NCBI RefSeq assembly: GCF_000829465.1
Contig: NZ_JXAL01000026.1
Span: 124,001 to 188,000 of the forward strand
DNA: 64,000 nucleotides
Reading direction: 5' to 3'
Origin: Cohnella kolymensis
GTDB lineage: Bacteria > Bacillota > Bacilli > Paenibacillales > Paenibacillaceae
The notes beneath the pieces were generated by a model. It ran no database searches and was not told the origin of the DNA. It was given only the letters and a program-made list of their open reading frames with translations. Of this stretch, positions 18,480-28,419 are shown in pieces. A program made the translations under genes and the position numbers. Each line of letters opens with the position of its first letter. The first letter of the stretch is position 1.

Positions 18480-19607
18480 ATGCCGGAGCGCATAGTCGTT
18501 AAAATAGGCAGCAGCTCTCTAACCTCGGCCGAGGGCGGTCTTAACCGGGAGCAAGTGCGATTTTTTGCCGGTGAACTCGCTGCGCTCCAGCAGTCGGGCA
18601 AACAGATACTGCTGGTCACCTCAGGCGCCATTGCCGCGGGGTTCCGGCGGATCGGATATGCCGCCAGACCGAAGCTGGTCCACGAGAAACAAGCGGCCGC
18701 AGCCGTCGGTCAGGCGCTGCTAATGCAGGCTTATCAGGAAGCATTCGCGGCCCATGGAATTCAAGTGGCCCAAATATTGCTGACCCGGCCGGATTTCAGC
18801 GACAGGAGCCGCGCCCGCAACGCGCGGCGCACGATTGAAGAGCTGCTCAAGCAGCGGGTCGTACCGGTTATCAACGAGAACGATACCGTTGCGGTTAATG
18901 AAATCAAGTTCGGAGACAACGATTCCTTGTCCGCGCTGGCCGCCAACATGGTAAAGGCCGACGGTCTGTTCATTCTCACGGATATGGACGGTCTCTATAC
19001 GGCCGACCCTCGGAAATCGCCGGAGGCTGTCCGGATCGAGCGCGTCGATGTTCTGTCCGACGAGTTGTACCGAATCGCCGGAGGCGCGGGAACTTCCGTA
19101 GGAACAGGAGGAATGCGCTCCAAAATCGAGGCCGCCCGGATTGCCATGCAGGGCGGGGTGCCGATGTTCGTCGGACGGGTAACGGAGCCCGGTGAACTGC
19201 AGCAGGCGGCGAACGGCGCCGGCAGAGGAACCTATTTCACCTCTTCTCTCCACTCTCTCTCCGCCAAGAAGCAGTGGGTCGGATTCCTCTCCGTTCCACA
19301 GGGCCGGATTGTCGTTGATTTCGGTGCCGAAGAAGCTTTGCTTAATAAGGGCCGAAGCTTGCTTCCGGCAGGCATTACCTCCGCAGAAGGAGATTTTCAT
19401 CCCGGTGACGTGGTGGAGGTTGTAAATACCGATGGGCGTCTTTTAGGCCGCGGTGTGACGCACTATGCGGCATGGCAAGTTACGGCGGTAGCCGGTTTAT
19501 CGAGTGAAGAAGCGATGCGCCGGGTCGAAGTGGCCCGTGTCGAAGTCATTCACCGCGATGAATGGGTTGCCTCAACCATTCTGAAGGAGGTACCGGCTCA
19601 TGAGTGA
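18480..19607 (+). CDS. proB: Glutamate 5-kinase
   Basis: First step of proline synthesis: phosphorylates glutamate. The 375-residue protein has an amino-acid-kinase domain (VVKIGSSSLTS at the start, LLVTSGAIAAG, INENDTVAVNEIKFGDND) and a C-terminal PUA domain. GGAAAGGAG precedes the ATG. It is first in the proBAC operon behind a T-box and overlaps proA by eight bases. Feedback inhibition by proline is typical of the family. Confidence 0.98.
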   Translation: MPERIVVKIGSSSLTSAEGGLNREQVRFFAGELAALQQSGKQILLVTSGAIAAGFRRIGYAARPKLVHEKQAAAAVGQALLMQAYQEAFAAHGIQVAQILLTRPDFSDRSRARNARRTIEELLKQRVVPVINENDTVAVNEIKFGDNDSLSALAANMVKADGLFILTDMDGLYTADPRKSPEAVRIERVDVLSDELYRIAGGAGTSVGTGGMRSKIEAARIAMQGGVPMFVGRVTEPGELQQAANGAGRGTYFTSSLHSLSAKKQWVGFLSVPQGRIVVDFGAEEALLNKGRSLLPAGITSAEGDFHPGDVVEVVNTDGRLLGRGVTHYAAWQVTAVAGLSSEEAMRRVEVARVEVIHRDEWVASTILKEVPAHE

Positions 19608-20846
19608 AGTCGTGACGAAAGCAACGGCCGCCAAAGAGGCGTCCGCCATACTTAACAAGCTTACAACTGCCCGCAAAATGAAGCCCTGCTCGCAATGGCG
19701 GACGCATTGATCGCCGAACAAGGAGAGATATTGGCAGCCAATGAAGAAGATTGGGCGCGCGGCCGCGAGCAAGGCACCAGCCCTTCCCTGCTGGACCGGC
19801 TGAAGCTTACGCCCGAGAGGCTCGTCGGCATAGCGGAAGGCGTACGAGAAATCGTCCAGCTGCCGGATCCGGTCGGCGATCTGCTCGAAACGATCGAACG
19901 GCCTAACGGCCTGTATATCGAGAAACGCCGGGTGCCGCTTGGAGTCATCGGTATTATTTATGAAGCCAGACCCAACGTCACAGTGGATGCCGCTGCCCTC
20001 TGTTTTAAGGCGGGCAACGCCGTCGTACTCCGCGGCGGATCATCCGCTCTTTCCTCCAACCGCAGGATTGTGGCTGCTTTGCGGAGCGCATTGTCCAGCA
20101 CCGGCTTGCCGGCTGATGCCCTTCAACTGATCGAGGATCCGAATCGAAGCTCCGTAGACGAAATGTTAAAATTAAACGGTCTGCTTGATGTCGTTATCCC
20201 TCGGGGCGGCGCTTCACTCATTCAAAATGTCGTGAAAAATGCCACTGTTCCGGTTATCGAGACCGGCGCAGGCATTTGCCATACTTATCTGGACGATACT
20301 GCAGATTATGCAATGGCCGAAGCGATTGCCCTGAACGCGAAGGTGCAGCGCCCATCCGTATGCAACTCGATGGAAACGCTGCTGGTGCATGCCGACTTTG
20401 CCGGCAAGCATTTGCCTGCCTTGGCGGAAGCATTCCGAGCAGCCAATGTTGAGCTTAAAGGCTGCGCCAAAACTCGGGAGCTCGTATCAACGGCAATTCC
20501 AGCCGGTGACGAAGATTACGCAACCGAATACAACGACTATATATTGAACATTAAAGTAGTTGCGGATTTGGACGAGGCACTGGCTCACATTCGCCGCTTC
20601 GGGACGATGCACTCCGAGTGCATCGTCACCGAGACACAGGCGCACGCCGACCGGTTTCTGCAGGAAGTGGATGCCGCAGCCGTTTATCACAACGCCTCGA
20701 CGCGCTTTACGGACGGTTTCGAGTTCGGGTTCGGCGCGGAAATCGGCATCAGCACGCAGAAGCTGCATGCTCGCGGCCCGATGGGCTTGCCTGCGCTGAC
20801 TTCAACGAAATACCGGATTACCGGTTCCGGGCAAATCAGATCTTAG
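19600..20846 (+). CDS. proA: Glutamate-5-semialdehyde dehydrogenase with an N-terminal frameshift
   Basis: Second step of proline synthesis, 415 residues after repair. The true start is ATG at 19600 behind AAGGAGG, within the end of proB. After about 25 residues the frame breaks in an A run at 19675-19678, where five A residues are expected but four are present. The other frame then reads MADALIAEQGEILAANEEDW and the rest is intact, including the catalytic cysteine in SVCNSMETLLVH and the NAD(P) site. A homopolymer miscount is the simplest explanation. Confidence 0.94.
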
Positions 20847-20858
20847 GAGCGTAACCCC

Positions 20859-21731
20859 ATGAATGAAATCATCTCTTCCCCTTTGGGGAATGTATCCCTT
20901 TGTTTTTACGGCGCAGGTTCCATTGCTGAAGCGATATTACGGGGCCTGGCAGAAGCCAGGCTGGCTGATCCGGGCCGAATTACCGTGATGAACCGCCAAA
21001 ATGCGGATCGCCTTCGGCAATTGCAGCAGCAATATGGTGTCGTCCCGGCGTTTGAAGAGTCGCAAAAGCAGGACGCGATCGGCACGGCCGACGTGATCAT
21101 TCTAGGAATGAAGCCGAAGGACTCTGCCGCAGCGCTTAAGGCGATCAAACCGTTGCTGCGCCCGGATCAACTGATCATTTCCGTGATCGCCGGCCTGTCC
21201 ATCTCGACGATGCATGAGCTGCTGACACCACAGCAGCCGATTGTCCGCACGATGCCGAACACATCAAGCACAATCGGACTCGGCGCGACGGGTATCAGCT
21301 TCTCCGAAGCGGTATCTCCGCATCAGCGCGAGCTTGCCCTTGCGATGTTTAATGCTGTCGGCACGGCTGCGGTTGTGGACGAGCCCCTCATCGAAGCGGT
21401 TAACGGCGTATCCGGCAGCGGTCCTGCCTATGTGTACTATATGATGGAGGCAATGATCGCGGCCGGCGTGCATTTAGGCCTCGACCCGGAGGCTGCGAGA
21501 GAATTGACGATTCAAACGGTAAAAGGAGCGGCCGAGATGGTCTCCTTGACTGGGGAGCATCCCTCCGAACTTCGGCGCAAAGTGACCTCACCCGGGGGGA
21601 CAACCCAAGCCGCAATCGAAGTTTTGGATCAATATGCGTTTCAGGAAAGCATGAATAAAGCGATTCTGCGCTGTGCGGAACGGGCAAAAGAGATGGGCGA
21701 CGCCATACGGGCGGAAGCGATCCGGTCTTGA
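20859..21731 (+). CDS. proC: Pyrroline-5-carboxylate reductase
   Basis: Last step of proline synthesis: reduces pyrroline-5-carboxylate. The 290-residue protein has an N-terminal NAD(P) fold (FYGAGSIAEAILRG) and the dimer-forming C-terminal signature NGVSGSGPAYVYYMMEAM and SPGGTTQAAIEVL. It lies 12 bases after proA and 27 bases before mtnW, so all of proBAC-mtnWXB could be one transcript under the T-box. Confidence 0.97.
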   Translation: MNEIISSPLGNVSLCFYGAGSIAEAILRGLAEARLADPGRITVMNRQNADRLRQLQQQYGVVPAFEESQKQDAIGTADVIILGMKPKDSAAALKAIKPLLRPDQLIISVIAGLSISTMHELLTPQQPIVRTMPNTSSTIGLGATGISFSEAVSPHQRELALAMFNAVGTAAVVDEPLIEAVNGVSGSGPAYVYYMMEAMIAAGVHLGLDPEAARELTIQTVKGAAEMVSLTGEHPSELRRKVTSPGGTTQAAIEVLDQYAFQESMNKAILRCAERAKEMGDAIRAEAIRS

Positions 21732-21758
21732 CATCGGCTATGGAAGGAAGGTCACTCA

Positions 21759-22988
21759 ATGAACAACGCTTATTCCACCGCTGCTTACAGGCTTTATGAC
21801 GAGAAAGCCGATTTTGATAAAAAAGCGCAAGGCATCGCTGTCGGCCTGACCGTCGGCAGCTGGACCGAGCTTCCCGAAGCCGCCAAGCAGCAGATGCAGC
21901 GGCACTTGGGTCAGGTTGTGAACGTTGATGTACACGAACCTGTGAACGGGGCGCCCGGCGAGCGCTATGCGGACATTACCGTTGCGTATCCGGATGTCAA
22001 CTTCAGCCGGGATCTCCCTGCCCTGCTCGTCACCACTTTCGGTAAGCTGTCGATGGACGGCAGAATCAAGCTCATCGACTTGCAGCCGTCGTCCGATTTT
22101 CTCGGCGCCTTTCCTGGTCCCAAATTCGGGATAAAAGGCGTGCGGGACCTGCTCGGAGTTTACGACCGGCCGCTGGTGATGAGCATTTTCAAATCCGTCA
22201 TCGGCCATGAGCTTCAAGGCCTGCGTGAGCAGTTTCTTCAGCAAGCGCTCGGCGGCGTAGATCTGATCAAGGATGATGAGATTCTGTTTGAAAATCCGCT
22301 TACGCCTTTGGAGCAGCGGGTTAAGGTTTGCATGGATGCGGCGCGCGAAGCCGAGCAGACTACGGGGCAAAAGCTGATTTATTTCACAAATCTGACCGGA
22401 TCGACATTCAAATTGAAGGAAAATGCGAAACGAGCCATCGATGCCGGCGCGAACGGGCTGCTGTTTAACGTGATTGCATACGGTTTCGATGCATTAGCGG
22501 AGCTTGCCGCCGATCCCGGCATTAACGTCCCGATCGCTGCGCACCCTGCGATGGCCGGCGCTCTATACCCGTCTCAGCATTATGGCATCGCCGCGCCATT
22601 GCTGCTCGGCAAGCTGATCCGGATCGCCGGAGCGGATCTGTCGCTATTCCCGTCCCCCTATGGTTCCGTCGTCATGCCGAAGGAAGAGAACCTGGGAGTG
22701 ATGGAGGCGTTATTAACGGATGCTCTGCCGCAGAAGCCCGTTTTCCCTGTCCCTTCCGCAGGCATTCATCCGGGACTCGTCCCCTTGATCATGAGCGATT
22801 TCGGACCTGAAGTCGTGGTGAACGCGGGCGGCGGCGTGCATGGCCATCCCGGCGGCGCAGCTGCAGGCGGACGCGCTTTCCGTCAAGCGGTGGACGCAGT
22901 CAGACACGGTAAGACATTAGAGTCGTATAGTGAAAACCATCCGGAGCTGCGCATCGCGATCGAACGCTGGGGGGTACGTACATCATGA
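21759..22988 (+). CDS. mtnW: 2,3-diketo-5-methylthiopentyl-1-phosphate enolase (RuBisCO-like protein)
   Basis: RuBisCO-superfamily enolase of methionine salvage, 409 residues. The lysine that would be carbamylated lies in GGVDLIKDDEILFEN, and the loop NLTGSTFKLKENA replaces the RuBisCO sequence, which marks the MtnW group rather than carbon-fixing RuBisCO. GGAAGG precedes the start. It overlaps mtnX by four bases (ATGA), so the two work as a pair: MtnW enolises and MtnX then dephosphorylates. mtnA, mtnK and mtnD are not in this window and must be elsewhere. Confidence 0.95.
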   Translation: MNNAYSTAAYRLYDEKADFDKKAQGIAVGLTVGSWTELPEAAKQQMQRHLGQVVNVDVHEPVNGAPGERYADITVAYPDVNFSRDLPALLVTTFGKLSMDGRIKLIDLQPSSDFLGAFPGPKFGIKGVRDLLGVYDRPLVMSIFKSVIGHELQGLREQFLQQALGGVDLIKDDEILFENPLTPLEQRVKVCMDAAREAEQTTGQKLIYFTNLTGSTFKLKENAKRAIDAGANGLLFNVIAYGFDALAELAADPGINVPIAAHPAMAGALYPSQHYGIAAPLLLGKLIRIAGADLSLFPSPYGSVVMPKEENLGVMEALLTDALPQKPVFPVPSAGIHPGLVPLIMSDFGPEVVVNAGGGVHGHPGGAAAGGRAFRQAVDAVRHGKTLESYSENHPELRIAIERWGVRTS

Positions 22989-23674
22989 GCATGTCCGCCA
23001 ATCATCATTTTCCGCGTCCGCCCGTACTGTTCTGCGACTTTGACGGCACGATCACTCTCAGCGACAATATTGTCGCTGTCATGCAGCATTTTCAGCCGCA
23101 CGGCTGGGAAGACATCGTCAAGGATATCGTGAACGAAAGCAAATCGATCCAACAGGGTGTCGGAGAAATGTTCGCCCTTCTTCCCTCCTCCATGAAGGAA
23201 GAGGTGACTAGCTACATACTTGCCAATGCAGGCATTCGCAGCGGTTTTCCCGAATTGCTGGAATGGTGCCGCGAGCATAATGTGCCTTTCTATGTGACAA
23301 GCGGAGGAATCGACTTTTTCGTCTACCCTCTGCTCGCTCCCTTCGGCATTCCGGCCGACCATATTTACTGCAACGGAAGTGATTTTACCGGGGATAACAT
23401 CCGGATTACTTGGCCTCACACCTGTGATGACCATTGTGACAACAATTGCGGGATGTGCAAAACGACCGTCATCCGGCAATTTCCGGAGACCGAATATTTC
23501 CGCATTCTGATCGGGGACAGCATTACCGATTTTGCCGGCGCCAAGCTGGCGGATCTGGTCTTCTCCCGCTCTCACCTCACCGAGAAATGCAGGGAGCTGG
23601 GACTGCCGCATATCCCGTTCGGGACGTTTCACGACATCATTCATCATCTGGATGAAGGAGGGCTGGCGCAATGA
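22985..23674 (+). CDS. mtnX: 2-hydroxy-3-keto-5-methylthiopentenyl-1-phosphate phosphatase
   Basis: HAD-superfamily phosphatase, 229 residues, removing phosphate from the MtnW product. The nucleophile motif DFDGTITLSDN is at residues 17-27, motif II is TSGG, and motif III/IV lies in GDSITDFAGAK. A cysteine-rich stretch (HTCDDHCDNNCGMCK) is noteworthy. The start overlaps the mtnW stop and the end overlaps the mtnB start, so mtnWXB is translationally coupled. Confidence 0.94.
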   Translation: MSMSANHHFPRPPVLFCDFDGTITLSDNIVAVMQHFQPHGWEDIVKDIVNESKSIQQGVGEMFALLPSSMKEEVTSYILANAGIRSGFPELLEWCREHNVPFYVTSGGIDFFVYPLLAPFGIPADHIYCNGSDFTGDNIRITWPHTCDDHCDNNCGMCKTTVIRQFPETEYFRILIGDSITDFAGAKLADLVFSRSHLTEKCRELGLPHIPFGTFHDIIHHLDEGGLAQ

Positions 23675-24324
23675 GTTTTGCAAACATTCCATCAGAAGAC
23701 AAACAGCGGGTTGTGAGCGAACTATCCGCGATCAAAGCGGATTTCGCTTCCAGAGGCTGGTTTGCCGGCACCAGCGGCAATCTATCCATGCGAGTCGGCC
23801 CATTCTCGCCGGATGAGTTTTCGTTTGCCATCACCGCCAGCGGCAAGGACAAATCACAGACGACTCCGGAAGATTTTCTGTTCGTTGACCAGAGCGGACA
23901 ACCGTGCGAGACTACCAAGCTGAAGCCCTCGGCAGAGACGGTCATACATTGTGAAATTTATCGGTTGACCGGATGCGGAGCGATCTTCCATACTCATACG
24001 GTGTTCAACAACCTGGTGTCGGAATTGTTCTGGGGAAGCCGCTCGGTACCGGTTGAAGGTGTGGAGCTTATTAAAGGCTTCAATATATGGGACGAGGAAG
24101 CTGTCATTAACATTCCGATCTTGTCCAATTTCGCTGATGTTCCGAGAATCGTGCCGGAAATAGCCGATCGAATGGACAGCCGCATACCGGGCATTCTTTT
24201 GCGTAAGCATGGAATATACGCATGGGGACAGAACGCTTTTGAAGCGAAACGCCATCTGGAGGCATTCGAATTTTTGTTTGAATATGTATATCGATGGGAA
24301 CTGCTCAAAAAATCCTCTATCTGA
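23671..24324 (+). CDS. mtnB: Methylthioribulose-1-phosphate dehydratase
   Basis: Class II aldolase/adducin-fold zinc enzyme of methionine salvage, 217 residues. Zinc ligands are seen in FHTHTVFNN and RKHGIYAWG, and the substrate loop in AGTSGNLSMR. It acts before MtnW in the pathway although it is last in the operon. The start overlaps the mtnX stop (ATGA). A hairpin without a clear U-tract follows. Confidence 0.94.
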   Translation: MSFANIPSEDKQRVVSELSAIKADFASRGWFAGTSGNLSMRVGPFSPDEFSFAITASGKDKSQTTPEDFLFVDQSGQPCETTKLKPSAETVIHCEIYRLTGCGAIFHTHTVFNNLVSELFWGSRSVPVEGVELIKGFNIWDEEAVINIPILSNFADVPRIVPEIADRMDSRIPGILLRKHGIYAWGQNAFEAKRHLEAFEFLFEYVYRWELLKKSSI

Positions 24325-24331
24325 TGTCCTG

Positions 24332-24377
24332 TTTCGACCCTTTGCCCACGCAGCCTGCCTGAGGCAAAGGGTCGAAA
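24332..24377. repeat. Perfect 15-bp inverted repeat between convergent genes
   Basis: TTTCGACCCTTTGCC (24332-24346) is perfectly complementary to GGCAAAGGGTCGAAA (24363-24377), with a 16-base loop. It lies between mtnB (plus) and the ArsB-type gene (minus). There is no downstream T-run in either direction, only A residues on the plus side, so it is not a classic intrinsic terminator. It might act as a bidirectional RNA 3' end stabiliser or a protein site. Confidence 0.6.
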
Positions 24378-24441
24378 AAGTACACCCAAACGAACAAAGT
24401 AATAGTATGACTCCCCCATGTGTCATATCTTCCTCACAACC

Positions 24442-25821
24442 TCACAAACTCACATACTGTGCAATCCACACGACCCAGTAATACAAGGCGATAAGTGTAA
24501 ACACAAGTGTCGGAGGAATGACCAGAAACGTGACACGAACGTATTCTCTCCATCCGATTTTCACCTTGTAAGTGCGTAAAATATGAAACCAGATCAATGA
24601 TGCCAGCGTACCGATCGGAAGAAGCAGCGACCCCACATCGCTTCCGATCACATTGGCCAAGTACGCTATCTTCAATGAAACCGGGTCAAGGCTCATTTGC
24701 GTTAATGCCAGCGTTCCGATCATAAGTGCCGGATGATTGTTAAAAACCGACGACATGAGAGTAAGCAGTCCCCCCATGATGAGACTGGTGTTCAACAAGC
24801 TGCCGGTAACGATAGGATGAAACCATTCTACTAGCCTAGCCGTTAATCCGATATTGTTTAACCCGAATATCACAACATACATTCCGAAGGCGAAAACGAG
24901 AATATGCCACGGTGTTTTCCTGATGATGTCCATCGGCGCGACCTTCAGGTAGAACCATCGCCAGCCGAGCAGAAGAAGTGAACCTAGCACCGCTACCCAT
25001 TCAATGGGTATTCCGACATAGGAGGCGAGGAATAAACTGACTCGAACCATGAAGACGAAAATAAAAATATTTCTCATCAATCGATTCCGACGGTCGATCG
25101 TTTCTTTAGACGGCTTAGGCTTAAGCGGATGCCGATAATAATGAGCCGTTATCTGCCCTGTGCCTGGCTCCCGATAGCTTAAAGGAAGCTTCATTGGGAT
25201 GTCGCGATACTGGACAATAAAGAGAAGGCCGACTAATAAAAGCAATCCCATTGTCGCAGGCACGAACATCATCAGAGTGTGCATATACAAGTCCATACCA
25301 ACTATTTTTAAAGCGATCAGGTTTACAATGTTGCTGACGCCGATGGGCGCGCTGGAAGCCGTAGCGATTAACGCGCCGGATAAAAGGTAAGGTATTTGCT
25401 GATGATTCTTAAGGCCTAAATGCTTTAACAAAATGATTAAAATCGGCGTAGTAATAAGAATGCTTCCGTCGTTGTTGAAAAACAGAGTCATAAGAAAGCA
25501 CAACAGATTCACATAGACAAAAAGACGATAACCCGAGCCCCTGGCTCTGGCTGCTAATCCTTCCGCTGCCCAATTGAAAAAACCGATGCTTTCGAGAACC
25601 ATAGCAATAACGATTGTAGCAATAATGGTAATCGCTGCCCCGCTCACCGTTTCCCCGATTTGAATCAAATCCGCAAGGGAAACACTCCCGCACAGTAATA
25701 CGACTAACGCTCCTCCCGTAGCGGGAATAGCTTCGTTTAAACCCTTGGGGCGCCACATTACGAGTAAGATGGTCAGCAGGAAAGCAAATATCGTTAGGGA
25801 TACGACTGCGGGTTCATACAT
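24442..25821 (-). CDS. ArsB/NhaD-superfamily membrane transporter
   Basis: An integral membrane protein of 459 residues with about 11 to 12 hydrophobic segments. It matches the ArsB/NhaD ion-transporter layout: two half-domains, each with a conserved FFNNDGSILITTPI or VFNNHPALMIG loop and a GSDVGSLLLPIGTLASLI block near the end. Arsenite efflux is the best-known function of this group, but no arsR or arsC is adjacent, so the substrate is open. It starts 55 bases downstream of a small single-helix membrane protein gene on the same strand, and the two may be co-transcribed. Confidence 0.8.
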   Translation of the reverse strand: MYEPAVVSLTIFAFLLTILLVMWRPKGLNEAIPATGGALVVLLCGSVSLADLIQIGETVSGAAITIIATIVIAMVLESIGFFNWAAEGLAARARGSGYRLFVYVNLLCFLMTLFFNNDGSILITTPILIILLKHLGLKNHQQIPYLLSGALIATASSAPIGVSNIVNLIALKIVGMDLYMHTLMMFVPATMGLLLLVGLLFIVQYRDIPMKLPLSYREPGTGQITAHYYRHPLKPKPSKETIDRRNRLMRNIFIFVFMVRVSLFLASYVGIPIEWVAVLGSLLLLGWRWFYLKVAPMDIIRKTPWHILVFAFGMYVVIFGLNNIGLTARLVEWFHPIVTGSLLNTSLIMGGLLTLMSSVFNNHPALMIGTLALTQMSLDPVSLKIAYLANVIGSDVGSLLLPIGTLASLIWFHILRTYKVKIGWREYVRVTFLVIPPTLVFTLIALYYWVVWIAQYVSL

Positions 25822-25876
25822 GTGTTGTCACCCCTATGATGGCTTTCGGATCGGCTGACATGTGCGCAACCGCATG

Positions 25877-26077
25877 TTATTTGCCAACCGTCTGATTCAT
25901 GGTGAGCGGACTGACGTGCGACGCAGTGTTCGCTATGATGGGTTCAACGATTATAACGCCCTGAGCCGTCTCCTCCGTATACTCCGGTTCGACCTGTTCT
26001 GAGATCGGGGGTTTAAGCAAGAAGTACAACCCGATTGCGGCCGGAGTGATGAATGCAAGGAACAGAATCAACGTCAT
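25877..26077 (-). CDS. Small single-helix membrane protein, unknown function
   Basis: A 66-residue protein with one hydrophobic helix at its N terminus (MTLILFLAFITPAAIGLYFLL) and an acidic, polar tail. AGGAGGTGG sits eight bases upstream of ATG 26077, a strong start. A longer frame to 26164 lacks a ribosome-binding site and adds non-hydrophobic residues. It precedes the ArsB-type transporter gene and could be a partner protein or part of a leader. I do not recognise a family. Confidence 0.6.
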   Translation of the reverse strand: MTLILFLAFITPAAIGLYFLLKPPISEQVEPEYTEETAQGVIIVEPIIANTASHVSPLTMNQTVGK

Positions 26078-26261
26078 CGCCGCCACCTCCTTTCTGTTGC
26101 ACATACAGACGTTATCTCGATGTCCATCCCGAACATCCGTCATGAGAGGTTGTCTATAATGCATGTTTATGAGACGGGGCGGGATACGGTTCTAATGACG
26201 ATGCCTCATTCCTGCACAAATGTTCATTTGTACGGGGGTCGTCCGCCTCCGAACGCAACGA

Positions 26262-26287
26262 AAAAACCGCCTTCGGCTGAAGGCGGC
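26262..26287 (-). terminator. Terminator after dnaD
   Basis: On the minus strand GCCGCCTT-CAGC-CGAAGGCGG forms a tight GC-rich hairpin followed by TTTTTTCG. It lies about 50 bases past the dnaD stop. Confidence 0.9.
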
Positions 26288-26339
26288 TTCCCATAACGTA
26301 TTTATTTTCCGCAGGAGCATATCCCCGCTGCAGGTACAG

Positions 26340-27056
26340 TCATCGTCCCGCCCGAAACTTCTGCGAGTGGATTTTGGCCTCTTCGACGTTGGTGACGCGA
26401 TTGCGGCTCCATTCCAGCAGAATTCGGTCAATGTAGCGAAAATGCAGCTTGCCGGCGAATACGGACTCTTTAAGAGCAAAGCGGATAAGTTCTTCTGCAT
26501 ACCCGTCTTGGTCGAGCCAGCCGTTGATCGTCTCATATTCCATCGGGCTTAATGGCCGGCCGAATTCTTGCTCGAACAACTGAAAAATATTATGAGCGGT
26601 ACCCATAACGCCGTGCTCGGTATGCTGCGCCCGGCTCGCCGCTTGAGCGCTGCTCTCCACTGGAGCCGATTCCCCGCCGCTGCGGGCAGGCAATTCTCCG
26701 GCAGCCAGCAGCGCGGCGATTTTATAGAACAAACCGGATAAATTATATCTCTCGGACTGTATGCCCGTGACGGCATCGAACTCTTCGTCAATCGAGACAA
26801 AGCCTTGCTTGACCAGCTTCTGGACAGCCATGCCCGCTACCGACGGGGATGCGCCGATCCGCTCCTGCAGCTGCTCCATGGTCGGAAAATCGTTCTGTTC
26901 GAGCTGATGGAATGCCAGCAGTTGGAGGAGAATCATTCCCTCGGTGTCGCTTAACTTTAAAGCCCGATAGGTGCGAAGTAAAGCGTATGGCACGCTGACG
27001 GAGCCATCCATGTACGCTTCAGCCATACCTCGGGCCATTCCGTTCCGATCATCCAT
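26340..27056 (-). CDS. dnaD: DNA replication initiation protein DnaD
   Basis: Primosome protein that loads with DnaA at oriC. The 238-residue protein has a winged-helix N-terminal domain (about 1-115) and a C-terminal DnaD/DnaB_2 domain (about 140-225, FEQEFGRPLSPMEYETINGW then KLHFRYIDRILLEW). A short acidic/serine linker joins them. It follows asnS by 44 bases, as in B. subtilis. GAGGGTGAT precedes the ATG. The C-terminal domain binds DNA and stimulates ssDNA remodelling in the family. Confidence 0.95.
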   Translation of the reverse strand: MDDRNGMARGMAEAYMDGSVSVPYALLRTYRALKLSDTEGMILLQLLAFHQLEQNDFPTMEQLQERIGASPSVAGMAVQKLVKQGFVSIDEEFDAVTGIQSERYNLSGLFYKIAALLAAGELPARSGGESAPVESSAQAASRAQHTEHGVMGTAHNIFQLFEQEFGRPLSPMEYETINGWLDQDGYAEELIRFALKESVFAGKLHFRYIDRILLEWSRNRVTNVEEAKIHSQKFRAGR

Positions 27057-27100
27057 CGGTTGGAATCACCCTCTTTCGGAGAATCTTGCAATTTGGAACC

Positions 27101-28402
27101 TTACGGATATAATCGGTAGAGCATACGAGGAAACGGAATCGTTTCGCGCACATGATCCAGACCGCAGATCCATGCGACCGTGCGCTCCAATCCGAGTCCG
27201 AAGCCCGAATGCGGCACCGAGCCGTATCGGCGCAAGTCCATATACCATTGGTAACCTTCCTTGGAGAGATGATGTTCCTCAAACCGCTGCTCCATGAGCT
27301 CCGGATCGTCGATCCGCTGGGATCCGCCGATGATTTCGCCGTAGCCTTCCGGAGCGATCATGTCGGCGCAAAGCACGACCTCAGGCCGATTTGGATCCGG
27401 CTTCATGTAGAACGCCTTGAAGCTCGCCGGATAGTGGGTAATGAATACCGGCCTGTCAAACTTCTCGGCGATGGCCGTTTCATGCGGAGCGCCGAAATCT
27501 TCTCCCCATGGCAAATCCATTCCGATTTCCTTGAGCAGATCCAAAGCTTCGTCGTAAGTAATACGGGGAAAAGGCGGCATTACCCTTTCGAGCGCGGAAA
27601 CATCTCTCTCCAATACCGCAAGCTCAGGCTTGCATTTTTCCAGCACGCTGCCTACCACATGAGCAATGAACTGCTCCTGAATGCGCAAGCTCTCTTCATG
27701 GTCGACGAACGCCATTTCCGGTTCGATCATCCAGAATTCAATCAGATGCCGGCGCGTCTTGGACTTTTCCGCACGGAAAGTCGGTCCGAAGGAGTACACT
27801 TTACCCAGCGCCATTGCTGCCGCTTCCATGTAAAGTTGGCCGCTTTGCGTCAAATAGGCGTCTTCATCGAAATATTTGATATGGAACAGGTTCGTGGTGC
27901 CCTCGGCCGATGACGGCGTCAAGATCGGCGGATCGACTAACGTAAACCCTCTTTCGTCAAAAAAGCCTTGAACGGCGGATATGATCTCGGCGCGAATACG
28001 CAGAATCGCCCGCTGACGGGGCGCCCGAAGCCATAGATGGCGATGGTCCATCAGAAAGTCGACACCATGCTCCTTCGGTGTGATAGGGTATTCGTTCGCA
28101 ATCTGGATAATTTCAATACCTGTCACGGACAGCTCGAATCCGGAGGGGCTCCGCGGGTCTTCCCGCACGATCCCCGTTACGTAAAGTGAGCTTTCCTGCG
28201 TCAATTTACCGGCATTCTCCCAAACCTCTGCATCGACTTCCTCTTTTACGAGGACGCCTTGAATCATTCCCGTTCCGTCACGCAGCTGCAAAAACTGGAT
28301 TTTACCGCTGGAACGGCGGCGGGTAAGCCAGCATCCGAAGGTTACGGATTGGCCTACTTGGCTGCCGATGGTACGAATATCTACACGATCTGTGGCTTTC
28401 AC
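27101..28402 (-). CDS. asnS: Asparaginyl-tRNA synthetase
   Basis: Class II aminoacyl-tRNA synthetase, 433 residues. An OB-fold anticodon-binding domain (residues 1-110) precedes the catalytic domain. Motif 2 is [19 protein letters not shown] and motif 3 is [18 protein letters not shown]. The residues follow AsnRS rather than AspRS in the catalytic core ([17 protein letters not shown]). Start is GTG behind AAGGAGGAG. It lies 17 bases after ackA. Confidence 0.96.
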   Translation of the reverse strand: MKATDRVDIRTIGSQVGQSVTFGCWLTRRRSSGKIQFLQLRDGTGMIQGVLVKEEVDAEVWENAGKLTQESSLYVTGIVREDPRSPSGFELSVTGIEIIQIANEYPITPKEHGVDFLMDHRHLWLRAPRQRAILRIRAEIISAVQGFFDERGFTLVDPPILTPSSAEGTTNLFHIKYFDEDAYLTQSGQLYMEAAAMALGKVYSFGPTFRAEKSKTRRHLIEFWMIEPEMAFVDHEESLRIQEQFIAHVVGSVLEKCKPELAVLERDVSALERVMPPFPRITYDEALDLLKEIGMDLPWGEDFGAPHETAIAEKFDRPVFITHYPASFKAFYMKPDPNRPEVVLCADMIAPEGYGEIIGGSQRIDDPELMEQRFEEHHLSKEGYQWYMDLRRYGSVPHSGFGLGLERTVAWICGLDHVRETIPFPRMLYRLYP

Positions 28403-28419
28403 TAAAAAACTCCTCCTTC

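Noticed and set aside
26216-26231. ACAAATG-TT-CATTTGT palindrome near the dnaD terminator
   Set aside because: It resembles an SOS box only loosely (no GAAC-N4-GTTC), sits downstream of genes and not in a promoter, and is short enough to be chance.
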